A stretch of DNA of 32,219 bases, taken from contig JAQTNC010000003.1 in the NCBI GenBank assembly GCA_028714475.1, positions 79,596 to 111,814 of the forward strand, given 5' to 3'. This DNA is from Patescibacteria group bacterium (lineage in GTDB: Bacteria > Patescibacteriota > Patescibacteriia > SG8-24). Below, one piece after another: positions 7,565 to 13,876 of the stretch (positions are counted from its first letter, which is position 1; every line of letters starts with the position of its first letter). Made by a program: the position numbers and the translations under genes. The notes under the pieces are model-generated. The model was given only the letters and a program-made list of their open reading frames with translations, searched no databases and had not been told where the DNA came from.

Positions 7565-7582
7565 CGGTGTTTTTACGTGGTG
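7540..7582. repeat. 19-bp perfect inverted repeat including the tRNA-Lys CCA end
   Basis: CACCACGTAAAAACACCGG (7540-7558) is the exact reverse complement of 7564-7582, with loop GCAAG. The right arm contains the CCA, the discriminator and the last acceptor base of tRNA-Lys. In the primary transcript this hairpin would directly follow and overlap the tRNA 3' end. No T-run follows. Confidence 0.85.
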
Positions 7583-7653
7583 GGTCGGCCGGGGCTCGAA
7601 CCCGGGACCATCAGCTTAAAAGGCTGTTGCTCTACCAGCTGAGCTACCGACCC
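7578..7653 (-). tRNA. tRNA-Lys (anticodon UUU), CCA encoded
   Basis: The 76-nt minus-strand gene folds as a standard cloverleaf: acceptor GGGTCGG with CCGACCC, D-arm TAGCTCAGCTGGTAGAGCA, anticodon loop CTTTTAA (anticodon TTT), T-loop GGTTCGAGCC, discriminator A and encoded CCA (7580-7578). No strong promoter is seen just upstream; it may be read through from the small gene ending at 7787 or from a weak local promoter. Confidence 0.95.
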
Positions 7654-7660
7654 GAGCTTT

Positions 7661-7738
7661 GTTATTAGTTTTTGGTTATTGGTTGTTGGTTAGCTTGCTA
7701 ATCAACTAACAACAAACAACTAATAACCAATAACTAAT
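7661..7738. repeat. Heptamer-unit hairpin array
   Basis: The left arm divides into 7-nt units GTTATTA, GTTTTTG, GTTATTG, GTTGTTG (7661-7688). After a short middle, the right arm has AACTAAC, AACAAAC, AACTAAT, AACCAAT, AACTAAT (7704-7738). The arms are imperfect reverse complements. It lies between tRNA-Lys and the terminator-like hairpin of the next gene. Confidence 0.8.
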
Positions 7739-7766
7739 CCGGCGCTGTTCAGCTTAACAGCGCCGG
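7739..7766 (-). terminator. Terminator-like hairpin after the small acidic gene
   Basis: CCGGCGCTGTT (7739-7749) pairs perfectly with AACAGCGCCGG (7756-7766), an 11-bp stem, 21 nt past the stop of the minus-strand gene at 7787. The downstream minus strand is U-rich but lacks a clean T-run. Confidence 0.5.
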
Positions 7767-7786
7767 CCAACTCTTTCAAGACCCAA

Positions 7787-8011
7787 TTAGAACTCCTCCA
7801 CTTCCTCCTCCGCCTCCTCAAACCGCGCCTTCAACGCCTCGGAGATTTCCATGATATCGTCGTCGTCACTCATCTCTCCGGCCCCGCGCTTCTCTTCAAG
7901 CAATTCGTCCACGAGATTGTCCCATTCCTCGCGGCTGAACGCGCCTTCGGCTTCGGCTTTGTCTTTGATTGCCGTATACAACTCTTCGAGATCTAAATCC
8001 AGGTTTTCCAT
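7787..8011 (-). CDS. Small acidic protein of unknown function
   Basis: A 74-residue, strongly acidic protein (MENLDLDLEELYTAIKDKAE to EEAEEEVEEF) with predicted helical character. No motif is recognised. The frame is open up to an ATG at 8101, which would add 30 residues, but that extension has a different composition, so the internal ATG at 8011 is preferred; this is uncertain. An 11-bp hairpin follows the stop. It is divergent from the plus-strand gene at 8173. Confidence 0.55.
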   Translation of the reverse strand: MENLDLDLEELYTAIKDKAEAEGAFSREEWDNLVDELLEEKRGAGEMSDDDDIMEISEALKARFEEAEEEVEEF

Positions 8012-8112
8012 AAGATAAATGGAGTTATGATTTTGTAGGATAACACGCTGTCCATATGCTGAAAAGTGGCCTGTGGAAAAGTCAACATCCCCGGATTTCA
8101 TGCTTAAAAAGA

Positions 8113-8141
8113 TTGACAGAAACCGCGCCTCGTGTCATGAT
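8113..8141 (+). promoter_or_regulatory. Sigma-70-like promoter for the 8173 gene
   Basis: TTGACA (8113-8118), 17-bp spacer, CATGAT (8136-8141). Transcription would start about 25 nt before the ATG at 8173. Confidence 0.6.
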
Positions 8142-8172
8142 TTAAGGTGAAAATTCTAACTGACCGCATGTT

Positions 8173-9126
8173 ATGCGCGAAAATCTTGCCCGTCGCTTTG
8201 AAGAGACGCCTGAGACAGGTGATAGGCCGAGCCACCCGCCGCTTTCGTCAGTCCGAAAGCCAGCCGACAGCGAGCCTGCTCGGAATCTCTCCTCCGCTTA
8301 CGAAAACGAAAACGAACTCCCCTTGAATGCGCGCGACACAAGATTTGACGAGGTTTCGGACGGCGTCGCCGAAATGATCGAACCTCTGGTCTTTCCGGAA
8401 ACGAAAGATGCGGGGGCCGCGGAACAAGAAACGGTGACAAACCAGCTGGAAGTCGCGATGGCCCAAGAAGACGAGGAGGCGCGGTTTGCCCTGGCTTGCG
8501 AAGCTATCAACATCTTGGTCGGGCGCGCGGTGGAGAGAGCGCCGGCCAAATACGGGAGCCTAATCATCGATTCGGCCGGCGAGGAAAACTCCGGTGCCAA
8601 CCTCTTCGAGGCCGGCCTCGCCAACCTCCAGATGCGAATCGCCGACATGCTGCGAGTTCGTCTCGACGAGATGTTCCAGAAGGGCCTCGCCGCGAATGAA
8701 ATCGGCTCACGGCTCGAGACCTTGGTCACCCAAAAGCTTGACTCATTTGCGGGGATGCAAAAAAGGGCAAAGGATCGCTTCGCCCCTCCGGAACAAACCG
8801 ACCCGCGAAAGATGGAGATTGTTTCTGAACCGGCTGTTGCCGAAGTGCCCATCGCCCCCGAGGCCAAAAAGCCAAGTGAGGTGGAACCAGTCGTCCAACC
8901 GGGAGACCAGAACAACCCGGACGAAACAACTAGCATTGAGTTAAGCGACGGCGCTCCGGGCGATTTCAGACCGACCGAAGCCCCAAAAAACCGACGCCAA
9001 CCCGAACCAACCCAACATCTCGGTCTGTCGCTTAAGACCCTGGCTAGGGAGGTGCTGCAAAAATTTGGTAGGTCGCAAGACGGCAACATCACCAAGGGCG
9101 CCAAGAAGCCGGGACCACGAATCTAA
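8173..9126 (+). CDS. Acidic hypothetical protein
   Basis: A 317-residue protein with no recognised domain. Residues 1-90 look disordered; a helical middle (about 95-200, including ALACEAINILVGRAVERAP and ANLQMRIADMLRVRLDEMFQ) may be a folded core; and a Pro/Glu-rich linker leads to a basic C-terminus (LSLKTLAREVLQKFGRSQDG). There is no signal peptide or membrane span. A 268-residue open frame exists on the other strand (8298-9104), but it is Ser/Arg-rich and starts without a promoter. The plus strand has a sigma-70-like promoter at 8113 and a terminator at 9137, so plus is chosen. It converges on the GGDEF gene. Confidence 0.6.
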   Translation: MRENLARRFEETPETGDRPSHPPLSSVRKPADSEPARNLSSAYENENELPLNARDTRFDEVSDGVAEMIEPLVFPETKDAGAAEQETVTNQLEVAMAQEDEEARFALACEAINILVGRAVERAPAKYGSLIIDSAGEENSGANLFEAGLANLQMRIADMLRVRLDEMFQKGLAANEIGSRLETLVTQKLDSFAGMQKRAKDRFAPPEQTDPRKMEIVSEPAVAEVPIAPEAKKPSEVEPVVQPGDQNNPDETTSIELSDGAPGDFRPTEAPKNRRQPEPTQHLGLSLKTLAREVLQKFGRSQDGNITKGAKKPGPRI

Positions 9127-9136
9127 GAGCGTAATC

Positions 9137-9162
9137 AAAAGGCCGCCGAGTGGGCGGCTTTT
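9137..9162. terminator. Bidirectional intrinsic terminator
   Basis: AAAAGGCCGCC, loop GAGTG, then GGCGGCTTTT between convergent genes ending at 9126 (plus) and 9218 (minus). T-runs lie on both strands. Confidence 0.8.
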
Positions 9163-9217
9163 GGTATCCGGTAAAAAATTGCCGCCGCCGAGCGTCGCCG
9201 CGCGGAACCGCCCCGCC

Positions 9218-11524
9218 TTAAGGCTGGCGGTAGGCCTCGTCAACGCCGCGCTTCCCTTCGACGATTCTCCGGCGGTCCTCGTGCGCGGCCTCGAGTCTGG
9301 CCTTCAAGGACTGCATCTGCTCGTGTAATCCGCCGATTTCCTGCTGCTGCGTCTCGGTCACCCTCTGCAACCGATGGATTTCCAACTCCAGATTCTGGAT
9401 GCGCGCGTGCGCCTCGATGATGCGGTTCTTCAGCTCGCTGCGATTGGCCGAGGCCTCGTGCTTTTCCTTCAGCGTTCGCGCGACGTATTGCCGCACTTCC
9501 GCCTCAAGCGCCGAACCCTCCAGATCACGCCTAGCGACCGTCGCCATGAGGTAATCGCGCCCGCCCATGTCAGCCAAGAGGGCCTTGGCCGAAGCCTCCA
9601 AGCGCGCGTCGATTTGCGCCCGCTCGGTGGCATCGCCCGCCGCCGGACTGCGCAGCTCACCGATCATTTGCAGGAAACGACCGACGCATTTCTCCTCTTC
9701 CATACCCAAATCCGCCGTGTGCGTCATGACTTCAGCTTGCAGGTTCAATAGCGCTTCGGGGTCGTTGAGAACTTCATCGGAAACGACGCCGGCCTCGATC
9801 AAATCCTTCATGACCGCGTCAAGGGTGCGTTTTTCACAGACGCCCACGTTGAAAACGAGTTCGGTCGGGCCGTATTCTTCCTTCGAGCGCGGGCCGGCTG
9901 GTACGGCCCCCGCCGCCTTACGCAACTCGTCGATTTTCGCCACGACGCGATCCGCGACCGTCACGCCGCCTTCGCGGACCAGAACGGCGTACTCGTCGCC
10001 GCCGTAGCGGTAAATCTCGACATCCATTTCCTCTTCGGCAGGCACCTCCTCGCGCACCTGCGCGACGGCCTGTTCCATGACATGCGCCGTGAGTCTGGCC
10101 GCGTCGTTGCCGACCGAGCGTCCGCCCTTGACGTCAAAATACTTCATGAACCCCATATCCACGAACACCAAGGTCGGGTCCTTGCCTTCCTTCAGGTCAG
10201 CCTGCAGATTTCCGTAGTACTCGCCACGATTGTAGAGGCCGGTGCCAGCGTCTCGCCTGGCCACGACCAGCTGATGCTCACGCTGGGCCTCGCGCAAGGC
10301 CGCCGAACGGTCGCCGGAGCCCATCTTTCCGGCAATCTTTTCCAGCTCCCGCTGACTAGCCGCGAGCACCTCCTGGCCCTTGGTTTGCTTCGGGATTTCC
10401 GCGAGCTTGACCGGGCCTTCGCTCGGAGCGGGCGGAAAAAACGATCTGCATCGCCGCGCGTCACGATGAGCGGCGATGATTCTCTGTTCAGCCGTCTCGA
10501 AACGGGCGTCCAAATCCAAACGCTGATTAGCGGCGTCCTCGGCCAGCTCATCCAGCCTCGTCAGCCGACTCTCATCGCGGAAATCATCAAGCGAATCAAA
10601 ACCCTTCCCGCTCAACTGCTTGTGCAGGTAGGCCTGATAAAATGCCTCGGCCTCGGCCGGCGTCCGGCTATCCATGACTTCCAGGACGCGATTCACCCGA
10701 GCCTTGAACTTGGCCTGCTCCAACCGATGGTCCGCCAGTTGGCTGGTGAGCGTAATCAACTCGCGCGCCGCCTCAAAATCTCCCAAGGGATGTTCATCGG
10801 GATATAGGTCGAGTTTAGCCTCGTTGAGCAAATCCAAGCCTTCCTTGACCCTGATGCCGACCGCCGTGAGCGGCACCGATTCGGACATGCCCTCGACTTT
10901 CGGGCGCTCGCGGTTGAGTTCCTCGACCAGCTGGCTGAAAGGCGTTTCCTCCATGTCATCGAGACTGACCATGTAGCTGCTGTTTCCGAAACGGAAAATC
11001 TCGTAGCCCGGTCCCTTGCCCGACGGCCGTCCCAGCGTCTCTCGGACCAGCTTCTCTACGAGCGTGGTTGACGCGGCCAGCGCCGCATCGCCGCCTGCCT
11101 GTCCGCCTTCCTTGTTGAAACGATCAAGCTCGCCGACGTCAACGAACAGCAGGCGACGGTTTTCCTGCCCGTCGGCCAGCCGAAAATCTCCATTGGCCTC
11201 TCGCCGAATGATGGCCGTTTCGTCCTCGGCGCTGAACCAGCCTTGAGCCTCGCGGCCGAACTTGTTGAACTTGAAGGCGCCGGCCCGATCGTGTTCGGCA
11301 AAAAAAAGCTCCAGGGACTTCTCGGCGATGCGCAACTCCTGGGCGGCTTCTTGGTCGTCGGAATCCGCCTCCACGGCTTTCTGCCACCGCTCACGCTCAT
11401 CCTGCAGCCGCCTCATCTCTTCCGCGCCGGGCAAGCCGAAATCGCGCTCCAGTCGAGACTGTTTGGCGCTCTCGGGAACCTGCTCCTCGCGAACTGCCCT
11501 GAAGGCCGCGGTTGAATCTGCCAT
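9218..11524 (-). CDS. Tandem GGDEF-domain protein (putative diguanylate cyclase)
   Basis: A 768-residue cytoplasmic protein with two GGDEF-like domains and no membrane span. The first (about residues 90-200) has FVDVGELDRFNKEGGQAGGD, but its signature is GNSSY (residues 180-184), so it is degenerate. The second (about 420-530) has DAGTGLYNR, FVDMGFMKYFDVKGG, VGNDAARLTAHVM and an intact GGDEY at 508-512, and so could make c-di-GMP from two GTP. A long helical region and a coiled coil (IIEAHARIQNLELEIHRLQR) end the protein. No RxxD inhibitory site directly before GGDEY is evident. The start is the ATG at 11524, behind a promoter at 11534-11562. It lies downstream of murG but has its own promoter. 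No EAL or HD-GYP partner is in the window. Confidence 0.8.
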   Translation of the reverse strand: MADSTAAFRAVREEQVPESAKQSRLERDFGLPGAEEMRRLQDERERWQKAVEADSDDQEAAQELRIAEKSLELFFAEHDRAGAFKFNKFGREAQGWFSAEDETAIIRREANGDFRLADGQENRRLLFVDVGELDRFNKEGGQAGGDAALAASTTLVEKLVRETLGRPSGKGPGYEIFRFGNSSYMVSLDDMEETPFSQLVEELNRERPKVEGMSESVPLTAVGIRVKEGLDLLNEAKLDLYPDEHPLGDFEAARELITLTSQLADHRLEQAKFKARVNRVLEVMDSRTPAEAEAFYQAYLHKQLSGKGFDSLDDFRDESRLTRLDELAEDAANQRLDLDARFETAEQRIIAAHRDARRCRSFFPPAPSEGPVKLAEIPKQTKGQEVLAASQRELEKIAGKMGSGDRSAALREAQREHQLVVARRDAGTGLYNRGEYYGNLQADLKEGKDPTLVFVDMGFMKYFDVKGGRSVGNDAARLTAHVMEQAVAQVREEVPAEEEMDVEIYRYGGDEYAVLVREGGVTVADRVVAKIDELRKAAGAVPAGPRSKEEYGPTELVFNVGVCEKRTLDAVMKDLIEAGVVSDEVLNDPEALLNLQAEVMTHTADLGMEEEKCVGRFLQMIGELRSPAAGDATERAQIDARLEASAKALLADMGGRDYLMATVARRDLEGSALEAEVRQYVARTLKEKHEASANRSELKNRIIEAHARIQNLELEIHRLQRVTETQQQEIGGLHEQMQSLKARLEAAHEDRRRIVEGKRGVDEAYRQP

Positions 11525-11533
11525 ATTGCCTTA

Positions 11534-11562
11534 ATTTTCCCATAAAATGCCGCTTTTGTCAA
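11534..11562 (-). promoter_or_regulatory. Sigma-70-like promoter for the GGDEF gene
   Basis: On the minus strand, TTGACA (11562-11557), 17-bp spacer, GAAAAT (11539-11534). The -10 ends 9 nt before the ATG at 11524, so the mRNA would be leaderless or nearly so. Nine consecutive G (plus strand, 11570-11578) lie just upstream of the -35. Confidence 0.6.
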
Positions 11563-11580
11563 AAGAGACGGGGGGGGGTA

Positions 11581-11664
11581 GAGACAGAGAGACAGAGTGA
11601 CAGAGTGAAGGAGCGGCAAGCGCATCTCTGTCTCTATGTCTCTATGTATCTATGTCTCTATTTG
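11581..11664. repeat. Octamer-unit hairpin array overlapping the murG stop
   Basis: Left arm in 8-nt units: GAGACAGA, GAGACAGA, GTGACAGA, GTGAAGGA (11581-11612). Right arm: TCTCTGTC, TCTATGTC, TCTATGTA, TCTATGTC, TCTATTTG (11625-11664). The arms are imperfect reverse complements. The right arm encodes the last residues and the stop of murG. Confidence 0.85.
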
Positions 11665-12718
11665 CATCTGCCAGCAGAAGGTCAGCTAGTCGTTCCGCCG
11701 CATCCGCTCGGTTCAAGGCCAAGGCGGCGGTCGCGAGCGCTTGGCGTTTCGCCGAATCGTTCAACAAGGCCAACACCTCGTCCGCGAAGGCCTTGGAGAA
11801 GGTTATCTTCTCGTTCAGGACGACAGCCGCGCCAGCCGCCGCGAAATACGCCGCGTTTTCCTCCTGATGCGTGCCGGGCATGGGCACGATGATCATCGCC
11901 TTGCCGAGCGCGGCGAGTTCGGTCAGAAAACCGATGCCAGCGCGCGTCACCACGACGTCCGCTGCGGCGAAGGCGTGCTTGAGGTCATCGGTCAGCAATT
12001 CCACTTGGCGATAATGTGGGTGAGTGAAAGACACCTCCGCCTTGCCCGCGCCGGTGACATGGAGGATTTCCACCCGTTCGGCGAGAAACGGCGTGGCGCG
12101 GCGCGCGAGTTCGTTCAGGCCGCTCGCTCCTGTCCCGCCGCCGACCACCAGTACCACCGGACGGCCTGGCTCCAATCCCCACAAACGTTCCGCGTCAGCA
12201 CGGACGCCACCGAAAATCTCCGACCGCACCGGGCTGCCGGTCCAAACCGGATGAGCCCGCCGGTAATCGCGCAACGATTTATCGTAGGTAACGGAAACGC
12301 TGGCGGCAAAAGGCGCGGTCAGACGATTGGCCAAACCGGGCCGCAAATCCAACTGATGAATATGAATCGGAATCCGCAACGTCGCCGCCGCCCAAACCAC
12401 CGGCACGGCCACGAAGCCGCCGGCACTCACGACCAAATCTGGATGCAGCTCGGTCAGCAACCGCCGCGCCTCAAAGAAGCCGCGGGTGATACGCCATAAA
12501 TCGACAAAATTTTTCCAGGAAAAATACCGGCGCAGCTTGCCGGAAGAAAGCGCGTGAAACGCCAAACCAGCCGCCTCGACAAACGGCCGTTCCGGGCCGG
12601 TCGCCGTGCCGAACCAATGCAGGGAGATTTTCGGGTCGCGCCGCTTCAGTTCCGCCGCGACCGCCAGCAAGGGCGTGACCGAACCGAGCGTGCCGCCGCC
12701 GGTGAAGAGGATGAGCAT
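11642..12718 (-). CDS. murG: UDP-GlcNAc:lipid I N-acetylglucosaminyltransferase MurG
   Basis: MurG adds GlcNAc to lipid I to give lipid II on the inner face of the membrane. The 358-residue length is normal for the family. Seen: an N-terminal glycine loop FTGGGTLGSVTPLLAVAAEL (the usual GGTGGH motif is altered to GGGTLGS), GGFVAVPVVWAA, HQLDLRPGLANRL, VLVVGGGTGASGLN, and the C-terminal donor-site segment VVVTRAGIGFLTELAALGKA with PMPGTHQEENA. It follows ftsW by 39 nt in the mraY-lon-ftsW-murG cluster. The last residues (DANRDIDT) and the stop are encoded by an octamer repeat array, so the C-terminal tail was probably replaced or trimmed by the repeat. Confidence 0.92.
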   Translation of the reverse strand: MLILFTGGGTLGSVTPLLAVAAELKRRDPKISLHWFGTATGPERPFVEAAGLAFHALSSGKLRRYFSWKNFVDLWRITRGFFEARRLLTELHPDLVVSAGGFVAVPVVWAAATLRIPIHIHQLDLRPGLANRLTAPFAASVSVTYDKSLRDYRRAHPVWTGSPVRSEIFGGVRADAERLWGLEPGRPVVLVVGGGTGASGLNELARRATPFLAERVEILHVTGAGKAEVSFTHPHYRQVELLTDDLKHAFAAADVVVTRAGIGFLTELAALGKAMIIVPMPGTHQEENAAYFAAAGAAVVLNEKITFSKAFADEVLALLNDSAKRQALATAALALNRADAAERLADLLLADANRDIDT

Positions 12719-12757
12719 AGTGGTGGGGCAGGGACAAGCCCTGCCGCTACCATAAAT

Positions 12758-13864
12758 TCAATGTCGTTCGTGTGCCGAAACGTTAACCATTATCCCGATG
12801 GCCGCGAGCAAGGCAACCGTGGATGTGCCGCCATAGCTCATGAACGGCAACGGCAAGCCGGTAATCGGCATGAGCCCGACCATGGAGGCGATGTTGAAGG
12901 CGGCTTGGGCGCAGATCCAGGCGACGATGCCGCCCACGAGCAGCCGGCCAAACCGATCCGGAGCCGCTTGGGCGACCTGCCAGCCGCGCCACAGGAACGC
13001 AACGATGATGGCCAGCACGGCAACGGTCATGATGAAACCGAACTCCTCGGCGAGCACGGCGAAAACCGAGTCGCCGACCGCTTCCGGCAGGAAGAGCTGC
13101 TTCTGCCGCGAATGCATGAGGCCGAGGCCAAAAAGGCCGCCGGAACCAATGGCCAAATACGCCTGGTTGATGTGATAGCCGATGCCTTGGGGATCGAGTT
13201 CGGGGTGCAGGAAGGTCATGAGGCGGCTGGCGCGGTAAGAGGACGTCTTCACCAGCGCGAAAAGCGCCACGCCGGCGAGGCCGATGAGTCCCGCCATGTG
13301 CCGCCAGGGGGCGCCAGCCAGGAAATAGACGGCGGTCGCGGCCGTGCCGACCACGAGCAGACTGCCGACATCCGGCTGAAGCAGCAGCAGGACGGCGATG
13401 AGGCCGAAGGCGGCCAGGAACGGCAGGAGTCCCCCGTCCGCGTCCCGGGCGTCACCGCGCTCATCGAACCATTTGGCCAGAAAAACGATCAGCGCGATCT
13501 TGGCGACCTCGACCGGCTGGAACGAGAAGCCGCCGAAATTCAGCCAGCTTTTCGACGTGCCCCACGACGCGGCCAGGCCCGGCACGAAGACAAGCAGGAG
13601 AAGAACAACGGCGAGGGCGAAAAACGGCGTCGCCCAGCGCCGCCAGGTGCGGTAATCAACGCTGGCGGTAACGGCAAAAGCAACCAAGCCCGGCAGGATG
13701 CCGACGAGCAGCTGGTGGCGGACGTAATAATAGGCGTCCTGAAATTTCTGGATGGCAGTCGGGCCGGAAGCGGAAGTCAGGACGACCAAACCGATCAGGA
13801 GCCAAGCGGCCGCGAGCGCCATGAAGACATAATCGGGCTGATGGCGGGCCTTCGTCGCGAACAT
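12758..13864 (-). CDS. ftsW: SEDS-family peptidoglycan polymerase FtsW
   Basis: A 368-residue polytopic membrane protein with about ten hydrophobic segments. SEDS proteins polymerise lipid II into glycan strands with a class B penicillin-binding protein. Seen: SKSWLNFGGFSFQPVEVAKI (the FQPSE-type motif), LLLQPDVGSLLVV, GYHINQAYLAIGSGGLFGLG, QKQLFLPEAVGDSVFAVLAE and a C-terminal PLPFMSYGGTSTVALLAAIG. These are typical of FtsW/RodA/SpoVE; the neighbours mraY and murG favour FtsW over RodA. The ATG at 13864 lies 12 nt after the lon stop. Confidence 0.92.
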   Translation of the reverse strand: MFATKARHQPDYVFMALAAAWLLIGLVVLTSASGPTAIQKFQDAYYYVRHQLLVGILPGLVAFAVTASVDYRTWRRWATPFFALAVVLLLLVFVPGLAASWGTSKSWLNFGGFSFQPVEVAKIALIVFLAKWFDERGDARDADGGLLPFLAAFGLIAVLLLLQPDVGSLLVVGTAATAVYFLAGAPWRHMAGLIGLAGVALFALVKTSSYRASRLMTFLHPELDPQGIGYHINQAYLAIGSGGLFGLGLMHSRQKQLFLPEAVGDSVFAVLAEEFGFIMTVAVLAIIVAFLWRGWQVAQAAPDRFGRLLVGGIVAWICAQAAFNIASMVGLMPITGLPLPFMSYGGTSTVALLAAIGIMVNVSAHERH

Positions 13865-13876
13865 ATAAACGGCTGC

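Noticed and set aside
7205-7582. tmRNA or RNase P RNA downstream of tRNA-Lys
   Set aside because: No tmRNA 5' half or tag frame, and no GAGGAAAGTCC-type RNase P core, could be found on either strand.
8298-9104. A 268-codon minus-strand frame opposite the 8173 gene
   Set aside because: It is Ser/Arg-rich without a motif; the plus strand has a promoter and a terminator at the right places.
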